The translations under genes were made by a program, and so were the position numbers. 64,000 nucleotides of DNA from Alloascoidea africana. Lineage: Eukaryota > Ascomycota > Alloascoideomycetes > Alloascoideales > Alloascoideaceae. The stretch spans positions 62,001 through 126,000 of the forward strand of contig JAKTTT010000007.1 in the NCBI GenBank assembly GCA_030581615.1, in the 5' to 3' direction. How positions within the stretch are numbered: position 1 is the stretch's first letter; every line of letters begins with the position of its first letter. The notes under the pieces are model-generated. The model made no database searches and was not told the DNA's origin. It was given only the letters and a program-made list of their open reading frames with translations. Positions 22,501 to 32,423 of the stretch are shown here, piece after piece.

Positions 22501-25500
22501 TGACCTTAACTTCACATCATCTACTTCCAGGGCAAAATCTTTCAAAATAAGACTTTTCGCTGATATAACAGCAATGCTAACCGAACGCTCAACAGCCAAG
22601 GGAAGAATCTCTCTAACAGATTTGATAATAGACAGTTGGAAAATCCTTTTTAATGATGGATTGGTAACAAAAGGAGAAATCCCAACCAAGTTGGAAAAAG
22701 GAACTTCCTGCTCAGAGGCAATTGGCGCCTGCTTCTCCATGCTTTGGATCTGGGTTTGGGGTGGAAGAGGAACTGTTGCTTGCGAAACTTGCTGAGGAAC
22801 CTGTTGAGTAGTTGGCGCAACAACTATCTGCTGAGATCCAGAATGGGCTTGATGAACTTGTTGTTGTTGTTGTTGTCTCAACAGGTCTTCTTCTGGAGTG
22901 GCTCTAGCACCGACTACCGTAGTAGGCGGTACATTTTCATCAACAGTTAATCTGGCCAGATCGTCCACAATGCTCGAGTTGTTGAGAACTTCCGAAGCTT
23001 CGATGTCACTAAGTTCCACTTTCAATGCATTGCATAGGACTTCAATCTCAAACCTTAGGTTAAGTTTTAGGTCCGCATTATCATACAATTCTTTCAAAAC
23101 CTGGAGAATTCCTTGAAGCCATGGGTTAGGAGGTCGGAAAACTTTGGATTCTGCGCAATGATTGAGAATCTTGCAAACAAACGGGATTACAGTCACCAGC
23201 TTCGATGAGAGGTATGCTTCGACCAATAACTGCTTTATAGCAATGTTCCTATACTTGATCGGTTTGTCTCTGGCCAAAGTCAAGTTTCCTAACCAAGAGC
23301 CAAGGTTCTTCAAGTGGTTTCTTTCGATAGCTGAATCCGCCAAATCCTCTTTACTCAAGAGATGAATAATTTGACGATAAGTCACGTTCAAAATGTGCTG
23401 TTCCAGCAAATTGCTTTGAATCCCTTCAATTGTCTGTACATATAATTCGTGGAAATTTGGTTCTAGCTTTGCTCGTTGTCCAACAAGATACAGTGCAAAC
23501 CATCTAAAGAATTGTTTACTCAACAACTCTCTCATTTCTTGTGAACGTGAAATCACATTGTCTAATGACATGTTATTAACTAGAAACAGAACCCTATCAC
23601 TGATATCTTCTGGTGGGTCTTCCTGAGGAACGTTATTGTAAATGATATTGCTCACAAATAGAGATTTGAAAGGGTTGGTAAGAGGTGCCTCCCTATTTTG
23701 ATCAGAACTTGGCGCATTGTCGCCTGTCTTATTCAACTCGCCCGTAGCCTCTCCAGATATAACGTCTTTAACAACCTGATAGATATGGGGATGCGTAGGT
23801 AGTGAAGGGATGTCAAGAAGTATAGAGCAATACTTGGGGAATTCATAAAGACGCAATCTGAATGCATAAAGAGACTGTACAGCAAACTTGAACATATTAG
23901 AATCAGGGGGTTGCCGACAAGACTCAAGAATAAACTGTAATGCGAGTGAGAGCGCTGTTCCTTGGATTAATTTGTAAGAAATAAGAGATCCAAACAATAC
24001 AGAAGTAGTTGCAAGTGCGTCAATGGGGTACTCGGGGAAAAATTTGTACTCATCCAATAAAGAATGAATCATGCAAGCAAATAGATCTTGCTCGTTGGGG
24101 TTATCGGAATCCTTGAGTGTTTGGAGCATTGAAATAACCTCTCTTATATCAAGCTCTCGGTTATACATTTTCTGATAGTATAATTTCATTTGACGCTCGA
24201 CTTCTGGAGCAAATGTGCTAACATCACCATGTGCCAGAATCGCTTCATCATGGCCATAGCCAAAGTTGATTAATCTTGGATAAGCCTGAAGGCATTCATG
24301 TTGGACAACTTTAAATTTCTCGGTCTCTTCAACGGATAGTTGTTGCTCCGCTAATACTTTGATAATGGTGAAAACTGTTTGTAAATTGAGAGAAACGTTT
24401 GGTACTCCTCCGCCTTGGTTCTGGTTATAATCCATTGAAGCTTTGGTCTTTAAAAACAGGATAACAGAAGACGCAGCGGGTAGCCCGATCCTCTCAAAGG
24501 AACGTCTCAAATAATTCTCCAATCCTTCCCAACTAACCTTGTTTGACTTGCCTGACGGGTCTGAATAATTTTGCAAAACACCAATTTTAGATGCTTGCGT
24601 AGCAACGTCGATCGCAACCCCAAAATTGGTACAGTGTTCCAAAAAGCTGTCGACGACTTCACTTTCTACTAAAATTGAAGCAAGTTTGAAAACATTGTTA
24701 GGATCTCTGGAGTGAATTCGTGTAAAGTAAAAGGCTAAAATTGCAGGATCAATTTGAGAAATTCTGTAAAAAACCACTTGAAAATTTGCCTGACCAAAAG
24801 CAAAAATATCAAGCAAAGTGATCACAATTCGTTCGATTATTGGTTGCCAAGGCTTAGGCATTTGAATGGCACCTAAAAGCATCAATTCGGGATAAATCTT
24901 GAGTACATTCTCTAAAAGATCCTTCTGTTCTAAACTGTCTGCCCCATCCATCAAGGCAGTATCATAGACGTAGTTGTTGAAGGAGCGAATATTCAAAACA
25001 TTCTTCTCAATCTCAGTAATATAGGGTAAAAATCTAGGTACCTTCTGAAAATTTTCTCTTGAAACAATCTTCTCGATGTTGACAGAAGAGATGTCAAAAT
25101 GGTCGAGAGGAATTCGAAGGGACTCTCTAAATATGCGGAATCCAATTGGGGGAGGCCATCTCTTTGAAAATAGGGCATCTAATAATTTTCCAGAAGTATC
25201 AATAGTTGTGAGCACATTATAAAGGATTCCTAGTCCAACATTGTTGGGTGTGATCTGCACACCTCCTGTGTTATAGAACTGATCCGCAAAGAAATCTATG
25301 ACTGAATTCCAATCTGTTTTGGTGAAAACAGTGCCAAGGGCTTCGCCAATGACGGCACCATTTAGTGGCGGTGGTGCATTACTTTCTTTAGATTCTAGTG
25401 TGCAAATGTTGTTGAACAGTCGGACAAAGTCGCTCTCAGTAGTCTGGTTTTCTGTTTTAATAATGTCAACCAGCTGAGGGACACTAATATTGGCGTCTTT

Positions 25501-26602
25501 ATTGTGAGACAAGAGAATTAACGTGGAGATATCTGTTACAGTAGAGTTCATTTTTTTGAATGATTCGATAAATGTGTCCGTATCCTTAGAGGAGATTGAA
25601 ATTGAGTTGTGAATCGTCAAAATTTGCTGGTATGGAACTCCAGAAGACAATAATAGGCGAATTAAAGAGACTGCTTCTGAGGTATCAAAATTATGGGAGT
25701 TGAATTGTAAGAAATTTATAACCTCCAGAGTAGAAGACTGAACAATAGATGAAGCTAGATGAGATGTTAGCATTACAGAAACAGCCGCCCAGTAATGTCA
25801 AATTATTACTAACCTTGAGCTCTGTGAAGTGAATTTGGTTGGGTTAAAACACACAAAGAAGAAATGTAGCGCTGAAGGGGGTTTAACTCAAAGTGTCCAA
25901 AAAAGGCTTCCAAACTAAATCCTTTTCCTAGTTCGGATTCTGTCGTATTAATTGCCTCCGCAAACTTATAACAACTAGAAGGGCTGTTCGATACGGTGTG
26001 TATTTCTTCAGACAGAAGACGCTCGGAAGTCGAAAACTCTTGTTGGTGAGGAGGAACAGTAAATATGGAAGAATAGTTGGATAAAATTAGCCTCCTGAGA
26101 AATTTTATATATACTTCAGGTGGATTTTGGTCACAAAGCTAGGAATCGTGTTCTTGTTAGGGTAATTGCCCTGGTATGCAAAATCAAAAAATGACACACA
26201 TACCTGGTGGATCTGATCGACAGTAGCCTCCCACTTATCTGCTTTTATAGTAGTAGCCAGAACAAAGATTTGAGCTACAACGATCCTCGTTAATTCGGGT
26301 TTATTCACTGATATATTATTGCCTAGTCCGGGGCTGCTGCCGCCCGGAGGCGTTTGTGATTGAGATGAAGGCTGCAACTGGTAAGTAGAGAGTCTATTGG
26401 ACACGAATGAGTTTCCGTTTTGGAAAGAGCGCGAAGAGTTGTTAGAAGAAACAGATGAGGAATTGTAAGCGTTGGTTGAAATTTTTGAAAGCTTGCTTCT
26501 TGCGCTTGGTTTGGTATAGTCGGTCGGACGCGATTCTTTGTCCGATAAAGCGATTATTGATGCGTGAAAAGGTTCGTGACTATTGCAAGAACGCTCATAC
26601 AA
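19570..26602 (-). CDS. CDC39: CCR4-NOT scaffold subunit Not1, at least 3 exons, start unresolved
   Basis: Scaffold of the CCR4-NOT deadenylase complex; acts in mRNA decay and translational repression. Exons: open frame from 26602 down to 26204, then 26138-25814, then 25754-19570, about 2300 residues. Intron 1 (26203-26139) has GTATGT, CTAAC and TAG. Intron 2 (25813-25755) has GTTAGT, TGCTAAC and TAG. The ATG at 25773, which looks like the start of the long frame, lies inside intron 2 at its branch site. Exon 1 encodes a Ser-rich linker and RIVVAQIFVLATTIKADKW, like other fungal Not1 N-termini; exon 2 has SLEAFFGHFELNPLQRYI. Downstream: MIF4G domain (about 23000-23430), CAF40-binding region (about 22250-22600), poly-Gln, and the Not1 C-terminal domain with FHYPLCTVIPPSFIQLRN (about 20330-20400). 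Exon 1 has no in-frame ATG (the frame opens at TTG), so a further exon, a non-AUG start or a sequence error remains. Confidence 0.92.
21895..22005 (-). repeat. poly-glutamine tract in Not1
   Basis: Thirty-seven consecutive codons, all CAA/CAG except two prolines. It lies between the CAF40-binding region and the C-terminal half of Not1, where a flexible linker is expected. Mixed CAA/CAG codons suggest an established rather than brand-new expansion. Confidence 0.95.
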
Positions 26603-27315
26603 TGCTCAATGATCCCTGATAATGATTATTTTGTAAAAGCAACCAGAAGAATCAAGATATCACGTCGAAAATATGATATTTTTCTCTCTTAGTTCCTTGT
26701 TTTTTCGGAAGGTGATTTTCTGTAACTAAGTGAATAAAATAGGGGGGAAAAAGAGAGAGGATCCAAAGTGTTAGTCAATCTGGTCACCAGACACACTGAA
26801 CCCCTGTACCATAAAACAAACACCATTAAATGTTCAAAAGCCTCCGATGCGGATGCCCCAACACAGAGCTAGAGCATGCAATGGTGAACTACCAAATAGA
26901 GTCGTCATCGACAAGCAACTTACAACGGGCCAGACGAAATCGCCACGTAAACAGATATTGTCAAGTAAGGGGATACCCGGTAGGTAGATCTGATATAATT
27001 GGATGAGTAGACAATTGGGAAACAAGTCCACCTTCAAAATATTCTCAGGCGAGAAAGGTGAAAAGTTCGAGAGGTGGTGGCGGGTGAAAGGGCAAATTTG
27101 TGCTACTGAACGAGTGTGAGGAAATGGTCGAAGGAGGGTGGGTGTGCTGAAATTTACACACGGACCGAAAGTCACTCCCGTAGATTAATTAATGGTCTTC
27201 TAATTGATCAGACAGAGATTATCCGATGAGAGTTACAAAAAGCGTTAAACTACTACACTACTTGAGATGTACTAGAGAAACAAAAATGTTTCGTGTTTTA
27301 CAACTGTCGATTTTT
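26603..27315. other. NOT1 5' region, possibly with 5' UTR intron; TAF4 3' flank
   Basis: On the minus strand a GTAAGT (26924-26919) is followed by a TGACTAAC branch-like element (26777-26770), a long pyrimidine tract and TTCACTTAG (about 26726). This would make a plausible intron of about 200 nt in the NOT1 leader. The exon it would define still gives no ATG in the Not1 frame. No independent gene seen. Confidence 0.35.
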
Positions 27316-28389
27316 TCAGTCATGAAGTTTCGCGTATCCCTTGACAATCACTTCCTCCACACCCATTCTATGAGAGTCAAGGGCTGCAAGAATATCCCTA
27401 ACCGCTAGAGTAGTTTCTTCTCTTGCTTCCCTGTATCGTATTCCGCCATCGGCTCTAGAGCTGGAACTCAGGGGGCTAGGGATAGGTTTGTGTGTGGGCG
27501 GGCTACTAGATCCTGTCATCCAGCTGTACTTCTTCTTTCCAGATGTCATCATGGCAGCAGTCGCATTTGCAGCTCTATGTTGTTGATCTTCAGCTCCAGC
27601 TTTCTTCTCCTCTGCTTCAGCAGCTGTATCTAGCTTCAATTCGACACGTCTTGAAATACGTTCCTGCTCTCTTGCCCGATGGTTGAAAGCAAGCTCATGT
27701 AGGGCTTTTGCAATGTCGCTCCTCATGTAATTGCGTGCTCTTCTCCTATGCTTAGAATACAGAATAGCAGATGTTAATATGTTTGACATCCACTCTTCAC
27801 ATGCATGAGAGACAAGCGCCAATATGTCGGATTCTCGATCAAAACTCTGCCTTATTCCATACTCGCTAACAGTTTTCCTCAGAAACGCGTCCAGAGGTCG
27901 ACTATCCAAGAATGGGGTTGACGAAACAGTGTGTTGCGTGATAGAAGTGTTCGGATTGAGCTTAACGTCTTGGGCTGCGCCTGGAAATGTTTGCGAAAGC
28001 AAGCTTTCTTCCCGCTTTAAATCTACTCCTGCCGACAGAACTGCATCTGATAATGATTCTGGGTCAACCTGTTGCGTAGGGTTGGGAGCTGCAGTGCCTC
28101 CCACCGAAGCTATGGCTGGAGATGAAGTATTTGGCGCCGAGTAAGGCTGTATTACGTGATTGTTTGGAAGCGCAAAAGACACGCTGTTGCTTTTCTGTAG
28201 ATTGGTAGAAGAAGGAGTGGTCAGGGCCGGCCTGTTTGTTTGAAGGTTGTATTGTGTGGGAGGTATTTGTGAAAGGTTGGTAGCGGAAAAGCTTGGTCTG
28301 AGCCTTTTTGCCTGGTTGCCCGCATCCTCTGGAGGAGACGATTGGCGTTTTTGTGCCGGATTCCCTGAAGGTGATGATATATCTGACAT
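27316..28389 (-). CDS. TAF4: TFIID subunit TAF4
   Basis: Histone-fold subunit of TFIID that pairs with TAF12. 357 residues from the ATG at 28389 (MSDISSPSGNPAQKRQ); the open frame runs upstream, but that part has no family resemblance. The N-terminal half is a Ser/Pro/Gln/Asn-rich linker with a basic AKRLRPS motif. The conserved TAF4 domain spans about residues 150-357: DPESLSDAVLSAGVDLKREE, PLDAFLRKTVSEYGI, then DILALVSHACEEWMSNILT and SKHRRRARN, followed by a coiled stretch and the C-terminal TLAVRDILAALDSHRMGVE. It is divergently arranged with RCL1, sharing a promoter region of about 370 bp. Confidence 0.9.
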   Translation of the reverse strand: MSDISSPSGNPAQKRQSSPPEDAGNQAKRLRPSFSATNLSQIPPTQYNLQTNRPALTTPSSTNLQKSNSVSFALPNNHVIQPYSAPNTSSPAIASVGGTAAPNPTQQVDPESLSDAVLSAGVDLKREESLLSQTFPGAAQDVKLNPNTSITQHTVSSTPFLDSRPLDAFLRKTVSEYGIRQSFDRESDILALVSHACEEWMSNILTSAILYSKHRRRARNYMRSDIAKALHELAFNHRAREQERISRRVELKLDTAAEAEEKKAGAEDQQHRAANATAAMMTSGKKKYSWMTGSSSPPTHKPIPSPLSSSSRADGGIRYREAREETTLAVRDILAALDSHRMGVEEVIVKGYAKLHD

Positions 28390-28756
28390 CAAAGTTATTG
28401 GTACAATGAGGTGCTTTTGCTCTATCGAGAGATGCTGCTGAAGTGAAGAGAGATGAAGGTTGCCGCGAGCGTGCTGAAATGTACACACCGTGTAGAAGAC
28501 GGAAATTGGGAGCGTTTGAATGGCGATATTTCTATCCCCAGGTCCTATCACTTCAAATTATGTAGCTACTGTATAGCCCAAGAAAAGGCTTTTCTTTATA
28601 GAAAAAATATTTGTAGGGGGCATTCTATATGCTTTCTTCAACCGAAACCAAATATGTGATTGAGGTGTAAAGCCTATCTGGTAACTCCGGGTAACTCATA
28701 AGAATCAAATCTTGTCAAAGAATATTTTTCAACTATCGCAAGTTAGCCAGCTGAAA
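28390..28756. other. divergent promoter region TAF4 / RCL1
   Basis: 367 bp between the two divergent start codons. No ORF or RNA gene; both promoters must lie here. Confidence 0.6.
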
Positions 28757-29888
28757 ATGATAACTTTTCAAGGTCAGCGAAACTTTCGATTACGGCTTGC
28801 TCTTGCGACACTGTCCGGGAAGCCAGTCAAAATCTCTGGCATTCGATCTGACAATGCTGAACCTGGGTTAAGAGGTATGCACTCCTGTCCAAGGGTGATC
28901 GATGAGATGATGCTAACTTCACTTTCCAGACTATGAGATTTCATTTCTCCGATTATTGGAGTCCATTACAAATGGAAGCATAATAGAAATATCGTATACA
29001 GGAACCACGGTTACTTATCGCCCGGGAATTATTATTGGGGGAACATTCACACATCACTGTCCACTTACACGAGGAATAGGGTACTTTATCGAACCGCTCC
29101 TCTATCTAAGTCCCTTTGCGAAAAAGAAGCTTCTCATAACGTTTACCGGAATTACAACGAATGATGTGGACATAGGTGTAGAAGCGATTCGTACGTCGTT
29201 GTTCCCAATCTGCGAAAAGTTTGGAATCTACAACCAAGAAATCACAGTCGCTAAAAGAGGTTCAGCACCAAAAGGTGGAGGAGAAGTTCTCCTATCCCTA
29301 TCGCATTTAATCGCAACTCCTAAAACAATTCATGCACTTGAAACGCCCAAAGTGTTTAAGATCCTAGGTGTTGCCTATTCTACAAGAGTGAGTCCAGGCA
29401 GCGTGAACAGAATGATTGATTCGGCGAGAGATGTGCTGCGGTCAACAAATGTGGAAGTTCAGATACATAGCGATGTGGCAAGAGGTGAAGAGTCTGGACT
29501 GAGCCCAGGATTTGGTATTACTCTTGTTGGAGAAACGAAGGCAGGGTGGTGCTACTTTGCCGAAGGAGTTGGCGGCGCAGGAATAGTTCCAGACGACGTT
29601 GGAGCCACTGTTGCGAAAAAACTGTTGGACGAGATTGCAAAAGGAGGTGTTGTGGGCAGAAACCAGCTGGTTCCAGCCTTAATTTTCATGATCCTTGGCA
29701 GAGAAGATATAGGACGGCTAAGGATTGGGAAACAATGTATTGACGAAAGATTAATTTACATTCTCCGAGATATCAAGTCCGTCTTCGATACAGAGGTTAG
29801 GCTGAATCCAACAGATGACAACGAAGACGAATTTCTAATGATAGCCAGAGGTGTCGGGTTTGTTAGCGCCAGCAAGAAAATTGCCTAG
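28757..29888 (+). CDS. RCL1: RNA 3'-terminal phosphate cyclase-like protein Rcl1, 2 exons
   Basis: Nucleolar cyclase-fold protein that works with the GTPase Bms1 in early 18S pre-rRNA cleavage. Exon 1 is 28757-28874 (MITFQGQRNFRLRLALATLSG, SGIRSDNAEPGLR) and exon 2 is 28930-29888; 358 residues. The 55-nt intron (28875-28929) has donor GTATGC, branch TGCTAAC and acceptor CAG, and it splits a conserved Asp codon (GLRDYEISFLRLLESI). Exon 2 shows the cyclase fold: TYRPGIIIGG, CPLTRGIGYFIEPL, RGSAPKGGGEV and GPGFGI-like SGLSPGFGITLV. Catalytic histidine motifs of true cyclases are not evident, as known for Rcl1. It converges on NOG2. Confidence 0.94.
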
Positions 29889-30392
29889 TTTCCACAAGAA
29901 CATTAATGTATGGGGTTTTGTAGATGGTCTATAGAAAATAGCCTTTTATCTAAATAAATTTCATCTACTAAAAGATTTTAAAGGAAAGGATTCAAGGCGC
30001 CCAAAAGCTTCCTTGAAAGCTGAAAATACCAGAAGTCGCTGTAGGTTTGATTCAGTACATAAAAATAATGCGCCAATTGAGGGTCTTGATCGTGGAAGAC
30101 ATTCATTGGACAAAAAGCCCTTACCTTGATCAGCCGTTTTCAGGGGCCTTTTGGTCTCTGCGAGGTGCCCACCGTTCCTTTTCATGATAACAGTTTCTGA
30201 ACAGCCTCTGACGCACAAGCCGTTTACGCATTCTCCAAAAACAGTTGCGAATAGCATATGGAACCCCATAATTCTTCCGGTTATCATACCACATTTAGTC
30301 AAAAACGACATTTTTTCATTTGTTTTGTAAAAATCCCTAATTCCAAACTCTGAAAGCCCACTTATTAAAATGCTATAGTCTACAAAAATACA
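29889..30392. other. convergent intergenic region RCL1 / NOG2
   Basis: About 500 bp between two converging genes, longer than a simple shared terminator needs. It contains a minus-strand frame of 116 codons (30311-29961) listed separately as a doubtful candidate. Confidence 0.5.
29961..30311 (-). CDS. doubtful small hypothetical protein
   Basis: An ATG-started frame of 116 codons (MSFLTKCGMITGRIMG...) that is Cys-rich in its first third. In a second minus-strand frame the same DNA encodes a very basic peptide from an ATG at 30294 (MWYDNRKNYGVPYAIR, then FWRMRKRLVRQR), 54 codons long. A GTAAGG after position 30126 could be a splice donor. Neither frame was recognised. The basic one looks more protein-like, resembling small mitochondrial-ribosome or assembly factors only in composition. 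Either may be real or chance. Confidence 0.2.
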   Translation of the reverse strand: MSFLTKCGMITGRIMGFHMLFATVFGECVNGLCVRGCSETVIMKRNGGHLAETKRPLKTADQGKGFLSNECLPRSRPSIGALFLCTESNLQRLLVFSAFKEAFGRLESFPLKSFSR

Positions 30393-31974
30393 TCATTCTT
30401 CTTTTTCAGGTACATTGGTCTCTAGTTCTTCTCTTTTCCGTTTCTTCTTCTCACCTAGTCGTCCGGCTCCTTCCTCAGATTTAACCTCATCTTTGGCAAA
30501 TGGAGGAGGCACAAACCACGGGATTTTCCCTCGGTTGAAATCATTCAATACCTGTTTTGCGATCCCCGCCTCATCAGGCTCGCCTCCCTTCAGTAATCTT
30601 CCTTGCTTTCTTGCCAGTTTCTCTAAGAATTCAGCAGAGTCCGACCAACCACTAATCTCATACGTCCTCTCCAAATGCTGGGTTTTACACTTGGAAAGTA
30701 ATGCCGGGATAAACTGTTCTGGGTGCGAGACATGCTCAACTCTGACAACACCTCTGAACAGAATGTCCGTTTCTGAGTCACTTGCGCTAGGAGGAACAAT
30801 TCCAGGACAATCAATCAGGAATATTTTCTTCATTAAAGTGATGTATTGCCATACTTTTGTTTCTCCAGGTATAGGCGCAACATTGCATACCTTCTTCCTC
30901 TTTAAAGTGTTGATAATTGAGGATTTGCCAGTGTTTGGATATCCAATGAATCCAACAGATATTTGCTTTCGATCTTTATGAAGAATTTGAAACTGTCTCA
31001 GAAGCTCAATCAGGCTTCCCTTTCCGAAGGAGTTGGTTATCGAAGCGTGGAAAGCAATAGTTGGATAATCTTTGGACAAGTATTTTATCCAAGCAGCAGC
31101 AACCCAGGTAGGAACGAGATCGCATTTGTTTAAAACAAATATGAGATGCTTGTGTGGAGTTTCTTTCTTCATATACTGCTCAACAGATGCACATCGGGTG
31201 CCCATAGGATCTCTAGCATCTAAAACTTGAACAACAACGTCGGAAGAATCAATAACTTTGTACAATTCATTCCAAATACGTTTGGATTGTCCCTTTGAAA
31301 AAATGTATTCTTTTGCTTCGTTCTTTGTCCAGTCTTCCTCGAGATTAAGCATTTTCCGTCTGTCCTCTTTATCTTCATACTGTGACAGCGAGTCTTCTGA
31401 ACCTTTCATCAGCTCTTCAAAGCTAGACACAGCGAGTTTGGGCTTTTTCCTTTGGGCTGAAGGACCAAACGTATGAGAGTAGCTTTCTGTCTCGAGTATT
31501 TTCACAGTCGGAACTTTGGTATTCTCTTCCAACAATGACATTGGAAGTTTGTTACGTTTTAAGAGAACTTGATAAGAGTCTTTAGACTTGTCACCCAAAG
31601 CCTCTCGAAAATGTGTCAGGGCATCTTGAGCAATCACTCGTGTATTCCCGAACCACCGTCTATTGGGATCAATTCTAGCATTAGGGATATCTGTGGACTG
31701 GAAGCTTGCGGCTTTAATGATTTCACCCTTAGCATTCCGGACAGCCCTGCCCTCTTTATACATGCTCAACTTTTTCACCTTATTTGCATCTCTATGAAGG
31801 ATAGTTGCGTTGGTTAGACCCAAAATATGCATTGTATGGACGTGAAAGGTCATGCTCCGCACGATATACTACTATCACATACCTGTAAAAATTTTCACCT
31901 TTTAATCTGAGATTACCATCTCTGAGGTCTCCTTCTCTGGCCCTTCGGCCCTTTTCGGTTTTGCCTGTTCCCAT
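30393..31974 (-). CDS. NOG2: nucleolar GTPase Nog2, 2 exons
   Basis: Circularly permuted GTPase required for late nuclear maturation and export of the 60S subunit. Exon 1 is 31974-31883 ([28 protein letters not shown]) and exon 2 is 31791-30393; 496 residues. The intron 31882-31792 (91 nt) has donor GTATGT, a TCTAAC branch and acceptor [20 protein letters not shown] is joined exactly in phase. The permuted G-motif order is visible: NKCDLVP (G4), then [12 protein letters not shown] (G1), then PGETK (G2) and DCPGIVPP (G3). The Lys-rich C-terminal tail (EKKKRKREE) fits a nucleolar protein. The apparent ATG of the long frame (31862) lies in the intron. Confidence 0.96.
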
Positions 31975-32423
31975 TGCTAAAACAAAAGTTGATAATGTAT
32001 GAAGTAACAATCACTACCAGTAAAAAAAAAAATTCTGATGTGGGATGCTAACGTGCTGTGGTATACACATGTGCTCATATGTACCACAAAAATGCACCTT
32101 GACAGAATAGGCAACTCCACTGCTGTGCATAGCATTGTCTCACATTCTGTTTGGGATCACCGGCTTGTTCGCTTTTAAATCTTCTTCATGATCCTTAGAT
32201 TTCTGGCAGGCTGTGCCTCTTTAGATCTGTATGTTGTTTAATTATAATTCGTGGCACATTCCAGAATAGTTCATTCTTTATTCTATTCTGGTATGTGACC
32301 GAAACTGATTTTGTTTTCGAGAATTTTTACATTAAAAGGACAGAAGAAACCGTTTTTTTGCACTTTCAAAGGCATTAGAGAGGGAATCTTAATTCTGTGT
32401 TTGCCGCATCGGTCTAGAATACC
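31975..32423. other. divergent promoter NOG2 / methyltransferase-like gene
   Basis: About 450 bp between divergent starts, AT-rich with poly-A and poly-T runs near both genes. No gene seen. Confidence 0.55.

Noticed and set aside
26834-27175. 113-codon minus-strand frame upstream of NOT1
   Set aside because: Begins at GTG, no family resemblance, and lies where NOT1 leader and TAF4 3' flank are expected; it does not join the Not1 frame.
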